Part shown: one piece after another, positions 34,819 to 41,105 of the stretch
Layout: every line of letters begins with the position of its first letter
Position numbering within the stretch: the stretch's first letter is position 1
Source of the DNA: an uncultured Eubacteriales bacterium
GTDB taxonomy: Bacteria > Bacillota > Clostridia > Oscillospirales > Oscillospiraceae
Assembly: GCA_900546255.1 (NCBI GenBank)
Contig: URCB01000014.1
Location: 1 to 41,105 of the forward strand
DNA length: 41,105 bases
Direction of reading: 5' to 3'
Notes under the pieces: generated by a model
Told to the model about the DNA's origin: nothing
Seen by the model: only the letters and a program-made list of their open reading frames with translations
Database searches by the model: none
Translations under genes and position numbers: made by a program

Positions 34819-35187
34819 ATGCATTTGCAAGAATCTGGTGAAATGTATTTGGAAACCATCCTGATCCTTTCAAAAACAGGTAAAAATGTTCGTTCCGTAG
34901 ATGTCAGTGAGTATATGGGCTTTTCCAAACCCAGCGTTAGCCGTGCCATTGGCCTGTTGAAGTCCGGTGGCTATGTGACAGTGGACAAAGGCGGTCACCT
35001 GGAACTGACAGAGGCAGGGCGCGCCGTTGCGGAAAACATTTTTGAGAAACATACCCTCCTCTCCCGCTGGCTGATGGCCTTGGGCGTGGATGAAGAAACC
35101 GCCACCCAAGACGCCTGCCGTATGGAGCATGTGATCAGCGACACCTCCTTCAAAGCCATCAAAAAGCATGCAGGAATGGAGGAATAA
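34819..35187 (+). CDS. DtxR-family iron-dependent repressor, short form
   Basis: 122 aa. N-terminal winged helix (VRSVDVSEYMGFSKPSVSRAIGLLKSGGYV) and helical dimerisation domain; the C-terminal SH3 domain of DtxR/IdeR is absent. The regulatory metal site matches DtxR: M9, C100, E103, H104 (DACRMEHVIS) equal to M10, C102, E105, H106. Of the ancillary site only H78 is kept; the expected Glu and His are S82 and T96. The Cys ligand favours iron over manganese. AAAGGAC precedes the ATG. Divergent from feo, with four palindromic boxes around, so it is almost certainly the feo repressor. Confidence 0.92.
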   Translation: MHLQESGEMYLETILILSKTGKNVRSVDVSEYMGFSKPSVSRAIGLLKSGGYVTVDKGGHLELTEAGRAVAENIFEKHTLLSRWLMALGVDEETATQDACRMEHVISDTSFKAIKKHAGMEE

Positions 35188-35206
35188 CTTTCTATCCCGT
35201 CATGAT

Positions 35207-35248
35207 AAGGGCCCCGGCCGTTCCTGAGGAACATGGCCGGGGCCCTTT
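35207..35248. terminator. Strong terminator between dtxR-type gene and glnA
   Basis: 13-bp GC-rich stem AAGGGCCCCGGCC with its complement, an inner GTTCC/GGAAC stem, and TTT at the end, between convergent genes. Confidence 0.85.
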
Positions 35249-35291
35249 GGTGCATTCGGAGACGAAACGGTTTTGTTTATGGAGGAAGGCG

Positions 35292-36710
35292 TTACAGATC
35301 ATAATACAAAGCATACTCTCCCGGGGTGGGCTGGCGGTGCAGTTCCTCCAACTCTCCCCGTTTCCGGTCGATCCAGATCTCGATGAGCCGCTCGGGGAAC
35401 ACGCCGCCCTGGGTGAGGTAATCGTGGTCGGCCTCCAGGGCATCCAACGCCTCTTCCAACGATTTGGGGAGACTGTCAATCTGCGCTTTGTCTTTCTCCG
35501 ACAGGGTATAGAGGTTAAAGTCATACGGCCCCCAGCCCCGCTCATGGGGATCAATCTGCTTTTGAATCCCGTCCAGCCCAGCCATCAGAATGGCAGCGAA
35601 AGCATAGTAGGGGTTGCAGGTGGCATCGGGGTTGCGCAGCTCAAAGCGCTTGTTCTTCGGTGCCTTGGCATAGGCAGGGATGCGTACCACCGCACTGCGG
35701 TTGGCCATGGCATAGCCGATGGTCACCGGTGCCTCGAACCCAGGAACCAGGCGTTTGTAGGAATTGGTAGAGGGATTGGTAAAGGCACAGAGGGAGGCCG
35801 CATGCTCCAGCATTCCCCCGATGAACCACAAGGCGGGATCGCTGAGTTGAGCATAGCCCTTCTCATCGTAGAAAATGGGTTGGCCGTCTTTAAACAGATG
35901 CATATGCACATGCATGCCACTGCCGGCCTCCCCCGCCACCGGTTTGGGAAGGAAGGTCGCCGTACGCCCTTCCCGCGCGGCAGCATTCTTTACAATGTAT
36001 TTGGCGGCCATGGTACTGTCCGCCATGTGGGTCATTTCCCCCAGCTCCACCTCAATCTCCATCTGGCCGCAGCCGCCTACTTCAGGGTGGTGGTACTTGA
36101 CTCGGATCCCCCAGTCCTCCAACAGCATGCAGATCCGGCTCCGGAGATCCTGGGTGACATCCTGGGGCAGTGTGGTGTGGTACCCGGCTTTCCGGGGGAC
36201 TTGGTACCCGTTGTTCCCCGTGCTCCACTGGGCTTGACGGGTGTCCACCCGGAACCCGGAAGCCTCCGGCCGGGTAGAGTACTCCACGCGATCAAAGACA
36301 TAGAATTCGTACTCCGGTCCCACAATCATCTCGTCGGCAATGCCCAGTTCCTTCATATAGTCAATGGACCGCTTGGCCACGTTCCGAGGATACTGGTCAA
36401 AGGGACGGTTGGCGGGGCGGTCAATGATCATCACATCCCCGATCATGGTCAGCGTGGGGACCTCCCCAAAGGGGTCCACTGCCGCGGTGTCCAAGTCGGG
36501 CACAAAGACCATGTCGCTGCGCTCAATGGGCGCATAGCCGTAATTGGAACCGTCAAACCCAATGCCGTACTGCATGGTGTCCTCGTTGAGCCGCCCCACA
36601 GGAATGCTGAGGTGCCGCCACCGGCCATCAATATCGGTCATCTTAAAGTCGATCATTTGGATTTCTTTTTCCTGACACAGGGCTAAAATCTCCTGTAGTG
36701 TTTTTGCCAT
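35292..36710 (-). CDS. glnA: Glutamine synthetase, type I
   Basis: 472 aa, cytoplasmic ATP-dependent ammonia assimilation. The start at 36710 has AGGAGG upstream. Blocks seen: the beta-grasp start with FKMTDIDGRWRH, FDGSNYGYAPIERSDMVFVPD (latch loop), EYEFYVFD, the metal and glutamate site GSGMHVHMHLFKDG, NSYKRLVPG, and the ATP site NRSAVVRIP...KRFELRNPDATCNPYYAFAA. The clostridial-type sequence lacks a clear NLYDLP adenylylation motif (NLYTLS here), so feedback or GlnR-type control is more likely than adenylylation. Monocistronic. Confidence 0.96.
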   Translation of the reverse strand: MAKTLQEILALCQEKEIQMIDFKMTDIDGRWRHLSIPVGRLNEDTMQYGIGFDGSNYGYAPIERSDMVFVPDLDTAAVDPFGEVPTLTMIGDVMIIDRPANRPFDQYPRNVAKRSIDYMKELGIADEMIVGPEYEFYVFDRVEYSTRPEASGFRVDTRQAQWSTGNNGYQVPRKAGYHTTLPQDVTQDLRSRICMLLEDWGIRVKYHHPEVGGCGQMEIEVELGEMTHMADSTMAAKYIVKNAAAREGRTATFLPKPVAGEAGSGMHVHMHLFKDGQPIFYDEKGYAQLSDPALWFIGGMLEHAASLCAFTNPSTNSYKRLVPGFEAPVTIGYAMANRSAVVRIPAYAKAPKNKRFELRNPDATCNPYYAFAAILMAGLDGIQKQIDPHERGWGPYDFNLYTLSEKDKAQIDSLPKSLEEALDALEADHDYLTQGGVFPERLIEIWIDRKRGELEELHRQPTPGEYALYYDL

Positions 36711-36778
36711 ATTGGACCTCCTTCTTGGCGTTTGTTCCCTTGCCATCCAGCGCAACAGTTTCACTGGAAATTGGTTTC

Positions 36779-36807
36779 AACATAGCGGATTTTTATTCAT
36801 TTGTCAA
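36779..36807 (-). promoter_or_regulatory. Sigma-A promoter of glnA
   Basis: Minus strand perfect TTGACA (36802-36807), 17-nt spacer, TATGTT (36779-36784). Downstream, GTTTCA occurs twice in the leader (36758 and 36774 regions), possibly a regulator site. Confidence 0.8.
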
Positions 36808-36872
36808 GAAAAAGAAGCTTTAAACCAGTTTTTTCTTTCATTTTGTGCAAACGGGATTCGGCGTACGGACAT

Positions 36873-37547
36873 TCACTCCGCTTCGCCATATCGTTTTGCA
36901 GCCCAATAGCTGTACCAAACAGCCACCATACTCCCCACCAGTATCACAAGAATGCCGGCCACAAAGCACCACACACCCTTTAGGAGAAAACAAAAGACAA
37001 TCATAAGAATCCCCGCCGCCATGAAGAGAATGCCGCCTACACGCTGGGACTTCTTCCACACCACTTCACTGCTCTGGCTCCAAGGGGTGCGCAGGCCCAC
37101 GAGGGAGTTTCTGCGGAGCTTTGGCATGATGTTGCCTAGGATCACCATGCCCACCCCCCACAGGCCGAAGATCAGTTGGAACAGGTCCAGGTGCAGCGCG
37201 GTTAAGTCTGTAACCTGCGCCATGTCCGTGTAGAGAAAATACAGCGTCATGGCATTGAACACCAGCAATGCTATAATACTGCCCAGGAGGGTAACCCGTC
37301 GGTTGTTTTGCCCTCCATCCTCCGCCTTACCAGCAAACTTCGCCACCAACAATAAGATCCCACCGGTGATGACGGCAAGGAGAGGAACAATCAGCGTCTC
37401 ATACTTACTCCCCCACCGGTCCATCTGGCCATCAAACCCGTAGTGGGCAGGGATCTGGTTCGGAAGATGCGGCAGAATCATCAGGGTGATCACCAGGGGC
37501 AGGAACATCAGCACTAGGTTCCAGATCCACAGCTTTTTGGGCATCAT
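36873..37547 (-). CDS. SdpI-family membrane protein
   Basis: 224 aa with six predicted membrane helices. The N-terminal DUF1648-type part (PNQIPAHYGFDGQMDRWGSK) and C-terminal SdpI part (MPKLRRNSLVGLRTPWSQSSEVVWKKSQRVGG) are both present. SdpI gives immunity to the SdpC toxin in Bacillus and also takes the repressor SdpR to the membrane; many homologues occur without a toxin gene, and none is seen here. GAGGAGAGGA precedes the ATG. The first 116 nt lie inside the sdpR-like gene in another frame. Confidence 0.9.
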   Translation of the reverse strand: MMPKKLWIWNLVLMFLPLVITLMILPHLPNQIPAHYGFDGQMDRWGSKYETLIVPLLAVITGGILLLVAKFAGKAEDGGQNNRRVTLLGSIIALLVFNAMTLYFLYTDMAQVTDLTALHLDLFQLIFGLWGVGMVILGNIMPKLRRNSLVGLRTPWSQSSEVVWKKSQRVGGILFMAAGILMIVFCFLLKGVWCFVAGILVILVGSMVAVWYSYWAAKRYGEAE

Positions 37548-37815
37548 GGGTTTCCTCTCCTCTCAGTTGGTTCATCCAGAGAATGGCCTCGTCCAATACG
37601 GTCAAGTCCAACTCATAATAGATAAAATTCTTGTACTTGGTCTCGTAAATCAATTCTGCCTGCTTCAACTTTTTCAGATGGTAGGACAGCGCCTGGGGCG
37701 TCATTCCCAGGGCAGCCGCCAGATCCCCGGAGGAAATCTTCCCCTCCTTCAGTTTGAACAGGATCCTTCGGCGGGTTTCGTCCGCCAAGGCCGCCAAAAT
37801 GGCAGGGACACCCAT
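37432..37815 (-). CDS. ArsR-family repressor, SdpR-like
   Basis: 127 aa. The start at 37815 has AGGTGG 7 nt upstream and lies after the promoter. Residues 1-88 are a full SdpR-type winged helix (AILAALADETRRRILFKLKEGKISSGDLAAALGMTPQALSYHLKKLKQAELI...FIYYELDLTVLDEAILWMNQL). The remaining 37 residues are a Pro/Asp/Ser-rich tail produced by reading the start of sdpI in another frame. SdpR of Bacillus is about 90 aa, so the tail is extra. Represses its own sdpRI operon in Bacillus; two repeats here fit that. Confidence 0.9.
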   Translation of the reverse strand: MGVPAILAALADETRRRILFKLKEGKISSGDLAAALGMTPQALSYHLKKLKQAELIYETKYKNFIYYELDLTVLDEAILWMNQLRGEETHDAQKAVDLEPSADVPAPGDHPDDSAASSEPDPCPLRV

Positions 37816-37830
37816 TATATCACCACCTAT

Positions 37831-37846
37831 TTCAAAATTTCTTGAA
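37831..37846. promoter_or_regulatory. SdpR-like operator 1
   Basis: TTCAA-N6-TTGAA inverted repeat between the -10 box and the sdpR start. Confidence 0.6.
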
Positions 37847-37849
37847 CTA

Positions 37850-37878
37850 TTTATAGCACAGTTTCCCACCCCCGTCAA
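37850..37878 (-). promoter_or_regulatory. Sigma-A promoter of the sdpR-sdpI pair
   Basis: Minus strand TTGACG (37873-37878), 17-nt spacer, TATAAA (37850-37855). Confidence 0.8.
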
Positions 37879-37883
37879 GACTG

Positions 37884-37901
37884 TTTCAAATTATTTTGAA
37901 A
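37884..37901. promoter_or_regulatory. SdpR-like operator 2
   Basis: TTTCAAA-TTAT-TTTGAAA, perfect 7-bp arms, just upstream of the -35 box. It shares the TTCAA core with the repeat at 37831, so the promoter is bracketed. Confidence 0.65.
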
Positions 37902-37919
37902 TAGTTTCGGATAGTATGA

Positions 37920-37949
37920 CGCGGGCGCGGCAGTGTTGCCGCGCCCGCG
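37920..37949 (-). terminator. GC-rich hairpin after copA
   Basis: Perfect 13-bp stem, all G/C but one pair, with loop GTGT, 23 nt after the copA stop on the minus strand. No T tract follows, so it may stall or protect the 3' end rather than terminate in the classical way. Confidence 0.6.
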
Positions 37950-37971
37950 CCAATATCGTTTTCGCGTTGGG

Positions 37972-38181
37972 TCACTGAATGGAGGTAACGGGGTAATCCT
38001 GGGCTTCTACGGCGTTTTTCAGCACGTCGTTGGCCACATCCGCAGAGAGCGTCACCACGGCTGTACCAGCCTCATGGCTGACCTGGGCGTTCTCCACGTG
38101 GTCCAGGGCCTCCAAGGCCTTTTTCACGCGGGCCTCACAGTGGGTGCACATCATGCCTTCAATTTTCATGGTTTTTTCCAT
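37972..38181 (-). CDS. copZ: Candidate internal CopZ-like copper chaperone made from copA
   Basis: 69 aa if translated from the ATG at 38181, in frame with copA. A strong AAAGGAGG (38190-38197) stands 8 nt before this ATG, better than many gene starts in the window. The product ([69 protein letters not shown]) has the length, C-x2-C site and ferredoxin-like pattern of free CopZ. No other copZ is seen next to copA. Whether both the fused and the free form are made is inference; E. coli makes a free chaperone from copA by another route, frameshifting. Confidence 0.6.
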   Translation of the reverse strand: MEKTMKIEGMMCTHCEARVKKALEALDHVENAQVSHEAGTAVVTLSADVANDVLKNAVEAQDYPVTSIQ

Positions 38182-40494
38182 GGTTGGTTCCTCCTTTGGA
38201 ATATCAAGTGTAATGGGGTGAATGGCTTTATCCTTACTCCCGTCGTGGATCCGAACCAGATTCAAACGGAGAGCGTTGGTGACAACGCAGAAACTGGACA
38301 GGCTCATGGCAGCTGCTCCGAACATGGGGTTCAACGTCAACCCCAGGGGAATGAACACCCCAGCGGCTAAGGGGATGCCAATGGTGTTATAGAGGAAGGC
38401 CCAGAACAGGTTTTGGTGGATGTTCCGCAGGGTAGCCCGGCTGAGACGAATGGCCGCAGGCACATCGCTGAGCCGGCTCTGCATCAGCACCACATCGGCC
38501 GCGTCAATGGCCACGTCCGTACCGGCGCCGATGGCGATGCCCAGGTCTGCCCGGGTGAGAGCGGGGGCATCGTTGATGCCGTCCCCCACCATGGTGACCT
38601 TCCCCTGTTCCTTCAGCTGGCGAATAACCCGTTCCTTCCCGTCAGGGAGGACCCCTGCGATGACCTGGTCCACCCCCGCCTGGCGGCCGATGGCCTGGGC
38701 AGTACGCCAGTTGTCTCCCGTGAGCATAACCACTTGAATACCCATGGCCTGGAGTTCTCGGATGGCCTGGGGGCTGTCCTCCTTGATGACATCGGCCACA
38801 GCAATGATGCCCGCCAGACGATCTCCCTGGCTGAAAAAGAGGGGCGTTTTCCCGGCCTCTGCCAGCCGTGCAGCCTGGGCTTCCATCTCGGGCAGCCAGG
38901 CGGTGTGAAGGCGGATAAAGTCTGCGTTCCCGCCCCGCAAGGTCTCCCCCTGCCAGACGGCCGTAAGGCCGTTGCCAGGAAGGGCCTGGAAATCCGATAC
39001 CTCCTGGGACGGCAAACCCCGCGCTTGGGCCTCTTGGAGGATGGCCCGGGCCAAGGGGTGCTCACTCTTTTGCTCCAGCGCAAATGCCAGGCGGAGCAGC
39101 GCCTCCTCTGTAAACCCCGGTGCTGGCAGCACATCGGTCACCTGGGGTTGCCCCGCCGTAATGGTGCCCGTCTTGTCCAGAACTACAATCTGGGTCCGGC
39201 CAGCGCTCTCCAGGGAAACGGCATTTTTGAACAGGATGCCATGCTTGGCGCCTACCCCGTTGCCCACCATGATGGCCACGGGCGTAGCCAGACCCAGGGC
39301 ACAGGGGCAAGAGATCACCAGCACAGAGATTCCTCTCGCCAGGGCAAAGCCCACGTCGTACCCCAGCAAAAGCCAGATCAAAGTGGTCACCACTGCAATG
39401 GAAATCACCGCTGGGACAAAGATCCCGGAGACTCGGTCCGCCACCTTCGCAATGGGCGCTTTGGTGGCCGCCGCATCACTGACCATCTGGATGATTTGGG
39501 AGAGGGTGGTGTCCTCCCCCACCCGGGTAGCCCGGCAGGTGAGAAACCCCGACTGATTCAGTGTGGCTGCAGAGACAGGGTCCCCCGTTGCCTTATCGAC
39601 TGGGATGCTCTCCCCTGTCAGTGCAGATTCGTTGACGGCACTGGTGCCTTCCACCACCACCCCATCCACGGGAATGGTCTCCCCAGGGCGAACGACGAAA
39701 AGGTCCTCTTTCTGGACCTGGTCAATGGGTACCGTGACCTCTGCACCGTTCCGAATAAGGGTTGCCGTCTTGGGGGCAAGGTTCATCAAACCCTTCAGGG
39801 CATCAGTGGTCTTTCCTTTGGAGTGGGCCTCCAGCAGTTTGCCTACGGTGATCAAGGTGAGAATCATCGCAGCAGACTCGAAGTAAAAGTCATGGAGATA
39901 CCCCATCACTGCCACGGTATCCCCTGCCGCTTGGGCGCCGGTCATGGCAAAGAGGGCATAGGTACTATAGACAAACGCCGCTGCTGCCCCCAACGCCACC
40001 AGGGTATCCATATTGGGCGCCCGATGGAATAGGCTCTGAAAACCGCTGATAAAAAACTTCTGGTTGATCACCATGACGGCTGCCGTCAGCAACAGCTGGA
40101 GCAGTCCCAAGGCAACATAGTTCTCCTGGAAAAAGGTAGGAACCGGCCAACCCCACATGGTGTGACCCATCGAGAAATACATCAGAATCACCAGAAACAC
40201 CAACGAACTGATGAGACGCTTTCGAAGCACTGGTGTATCATGGTCGGCCAACGCATCCTCCGCTTCTGCCGCTCGTGCCGCTGCCGTCGCGTTTTTCCCC
40301 TTTGCCGAAGCGCCGTAACCGGCGCTTTCCACGGCGTGAATGATCTCTTGGGGAGAGGCCGTCCCCTCCACACCCATGGAGTTGGTCAACAAGCTGACGG
40401 AGCAGGCCGTCACTCCGGGCACTTTGGAGACCGCTTTCTCCACCCTTGCACTACAGGCAGCGCAGCTCATCCCTGTCACGTTGTATTGTTCCAT
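37972..40494 (-). CDS. copA: Copper-exporting P1B-type ATPase CopA with C-terminal CopZ-like domain
   Basis: 840 aa. Exports Cu(I) using ATP. Order: N-terminal metal domain with C11-x2-C14 ([14 protein letters not shown]), eight membrane helices, actuator TGES (about 295), the transport motif [10 protein letters not shown], phosphorylation motif [18 protein letters not shown] (HP motif), GDGINDAP, and [16 protein letters not shown] in the last helices. Unusually, a linker is followed from residue 772 by a second heavy-metal domain at the C-terminus (C783-x2-C786, [15 protein letters not shown]), which resembles the separate chaperone CopZ. It lies 51 nt after csoR, in one operon. Confidence 0.96.
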   Translation of the reverse strand: MEQYNVTGMSCAACSARVEKAVSKVPGVTACSVSLLTNSMGVEGTASPQEIIHAVESAGYGASAKGKNATAAARAAEAEDALADHDTPVLRKRLISSLVFLVILMYFSMGHTMWGWPVPTFFQENYVALGLLQLLLTAAVMVINQKFFISGFQSLFHRAPNMDTLVALGAAAAFVYSTYALFAMTGAQAAGDTVAVMGYLHDFYFESAAMILTLITVGKLLEAHSKGKTTDALKGLMNLAPKTATLIRNGAEVTVPIDQVQKEDLFVVRPGETIPVDGVVVEGTSAVNESALTGESIPVDKATGDPVSAATLNQSGFLTCRATRVGEDTTLSQIIQMVSDAAATKAPIAKVADRVSGIFVPAVISIAVVTTLIWLLLGYDVGFALARGISVLVISCPCALGLATPVAIMVGNGVGAKHGILFKNAVSLESAGRTQIVVLDKTGTITAGQPQVTDVLPAPGFTEEALLRLAFALEQKSEHPLARAILQEAQARGLPSQEVSDFQALPGNGLTAVWQGETLRGGNADFIRLHTAWLPEMEAQAARLAEAGKTPLFFSQGDRLAGIIAVADVIKEDSPQAIRELQAMGIQVVMLTGDNWRTAQAIGRQAGVDQVIAGVLPDGKERVIRQLKEQGKVTMVGDGINDAPALTRADLGIAIGAGTDVAIDAADVVLMQSRLSDVPAAIRLSRATLRNIHQNLFWAFLYNTIGIPLAAGVFIPLGLTLNPMFGAAAMSLSSFCVVTNALRLNLVRIHDGSKDKAIHPITLDIPKEEPTMEKTMKIEGMMCTHCEARVKKALEALDHVENAQVSHEAGTAVVTLSADVANDVLKNAVEAQDYPVTSIQ

Positions 40495-40545
40495 TGGGCA
40501 AACCTCCTTTCCACCGGGAATCCCATAAAAAGGGAGGTTCTCGGT

Positions 40546-40848
40546 TTATTTCATCAATTTCTGTAGGGTGAGGACCAGTTCATCGATGACCTCATCCTTC
40601 CCTTCCCGGATATCCTTGACGACACAAGTCCGGATATGGCTGGCCAGAAGGTCGCGGTTAAACGCATTCATGGCCGCCGTCACTGCGGCAGATTGGATCA
40701 GGATATCTGGACAGTAGGCGTTTTTCTCCACCATGCCTCGAATCCCTCGAATCTGCCCTTCGATGCGGCTCAAGCGATTGAGCAGTTTTTTGACCTCTTC
40801 CTCTGAGCGTTCCTTGGTTTTATGACAAGTGCAGATGGGTTCTTCCAT
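40546..40848 (-). CDS. csoR: Copper-sensing transcriptional repressor CsoR
   Basis: 100 aa all-helical repressor. The Cu(I) ligands are C46 (AYCPDIL), H71 and C75 (ASHIRTC), the full CsoR triad; the N-terminal segment adds C6-T-C8-H9. Helix 1 NRLSRIEGQIRGIRGM is typical of the CsoR/RcnR fold. The start at 40848 has GGGG 8-10 nt upstream; longer in-frame ORFs would run through the operators. Cu(I) binding releases it from DNA, inducing csoR-copA. First gene of the operon. Confidence 0.96.
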   Translation of the reverse strand: MEEPICTCHKTKERSEEEVKKLLNRLSRIEGQIRGIRGMVEKNAYCPDILIQSAAVTAAMNAFNRDLLASHIRTCVVKDIREGKDEVIDELVLTLQKLMK

Positions 40849-40865
40849 CCTCTCATCCCCTTTCA

Positions 40866-40884
40866 AATACCCCCATGGGGTATT
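40866..40884. promoter_or_regulatory. CsoR operator, downstream copy
   Basis: AATACCCC-CAT-GGGGTATT, matching the known CsoR box pattern of ATACCCC...GGGGTAT. Located just downstream of the -10 box. Confidence 0.9.
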
Positions 40885-40887
40885 TTT

Positions 40888-40916
40888 ATCATATACCCCT
40901 CCGGGGTATTTGTCAA
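40888..40916 (-). promoter_or_regulatory. Sigma-A promoter of csoR-copA
   Basis: Minus strand perfect TTGACA (40911-40916), 17-nt spacer, TATGAT (40888-40893). The spacer is almost wholly the upstream CsoR box. Confidence 0.92.
40892..40910. promoter_or_regulatory. CsoR operator, within the promoter spacer
   Basis: ATACCCC-TCC-GGGGTAT core (40893-40909), same form as the downstream box; centres are 26 nt apart. Occupancy would block polymerase directly. Confidence 0.9.
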
Positions 40917-40973
40917 TAGGGTTTCTTCCACTAGATTTCCCCGGAGCACGCCAACCCATCCCAAAATTTAAGG

Positions 40974-41002
40974 TTGACGCTGGCATGGTTTCCGGGTATA
41001 AT
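40974..41002 (+). promoter_or_regulatory. Strong promoter of the terminal RNA gene
   Basis: TTGACG (40974-40979), 17-nt spacer, perfect TATAAT (40997-41002). The predicted start is about 10 nt before GGAGCGG of the tRNA-like gene, a spacing typical of tRNA genes. Confidence 0.85.
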
Positions 41003-41019
41003 AATTGGGCACATCATAC

Positions 41020-41105
41020 GGAGCGGTATCGAAGTGGTCATAACGGGGCTGACTCGAAATCATGTTTCCACTTTGGAAGTCCAAACTGCCGAAAAGCCAG
41101 TAACC
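41020..41105 (+). tRNA. tRNA-Ser (CGA)-like gene, 3' half not recognisable, cut by window end
   Basis: 41020-41062 reads as the 5' half of tRNA-Ser: acceptor strand GGAGCGG, a D arm with AAGTGGT, anticodon region GACTCGAAATC with loop CTCGAAA (anticodon CGA). From 41063 the sequence no longer fits. The 3' anticodon stem is TCATG where TCAGT is expected. A TTCCA/TGGAA hairpin (41066-41078) could be a variable arm. No T arm (GGTTCGAATCC-like) and no acceptor partner CCGCTCC follow before the window ends. The strong promoter argues that it is expressed. An intron, an insertion boundary or a decayed gene are all open. Confidence 0.45.

Noticed and set aside
35202..36686. A 494-codon plus-strand frame opposite glnA.
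   Set aside because: It begins in the terminator after the DtxR-type gene and mirrors glnA codons; no recognisable protein.
38413..40032. A 539-codon plus-strand frame opposite copA.
   Set aside because: Mirror of copA; typical His/Gly/Arg-rich complement translation.

Overview
The window looks like a chromosomal segment of a moderately GC-rich, strictly anaerobic, spore-lineage Firmicute, most likely a gut Oscillospiraceae/Ruminococcaceae-type Clostridium relative. The reasons are the gene content ([FeFe]-hydrogenase maturases HydE and HydF, superoxide reductase, a SpoIIM-like protein beside a Xer recombinase, SepF, a YtrA-type GntR/ABC cluster, FeoB with a small Cys-rich partner), strong purine-rich Shine-Dalgarno sites, and sigma-A promoters with 17-nt spacers before many operons. 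I see no phage, insertion sequence or CRISPR array. The assignment is inference from gene content, not from a database search.

Layout. 1-900: end of a tRNA-Gly, a complete tRNA-Cys, a terminator and an orphan PhoB-type response regulator. 985-4228 (minus): substrate-binding lipoprotein, hydE and hydF in one operon. 4417-6813: superoxide reductase (minus), then a Crp/Fnr regulator and an iron-type alcohol dehydrogenase (plus). 6870-7939 (minus): sepF and a minimal zincin. 8051-12375 (minus): a five-gene GntR-ABC-permease-ABC-permease operon with a near-consensus promoter and a palindromic operator. 12639-13046: PaaI-type thioesterase. 13131-15220 (minus): asd and dapA, with a terminator between them. 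15579-18137: queA, tgt, yajC. 18209-20384: TIGR04086-type membrane protein, SpoIIM-like protein and a XerD-type recombinase, the last preceded by a dif/loxP-like site.

20393-28659 (minus): a lone CzrA-like ArsR sensor, and a six-gene operon murD, three tandem M42 peptidases, a methionine-gamma-lyase-family PLP enzyme and ligA. 28885-31293: an ArsR-type regulator and an MFS exporter whose promoter sits between two long inverted repeats. 31356-35187: feoA-feoA-feoB-Cys-rich peptide (minus) facing a short DtxR-family regulator (plus), with four copies of one palindrome (TTAG-N6-CTAA) placed at the feo promoter, the feo leader, the feoA-feoB gap and upstream of the regulator. 35292-36710: glutamine synthetase (minus). 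36873-37815: overlapping sdpR/sdpI-like pair. 37972-40848: csoR-copA operon with two CsoR boxes; copA carries a C-terminal CopZ-like domain that has its own Shine-Dalgarno and ATG. The window ends in a strongly promoted RNA gene whose first half is tRNA-Ser(CGA) and whose second half is not recognisable.

The main themes are metal handling (Fe, Cu, probably Zn, each with its own regulator), anaerobic redox metabolism and housekeeping genes. The strongest leads are the internal CopZ start inside copA, the dif/loxP-like site in front of the Xer gene, the DtxR/feo operator set, the inverted repeats around the MFS promoter, and the interrupted tRNA-Ser. All start sites given were chosen from ribosome-binding-site spacing and often differ from the longest open frame.
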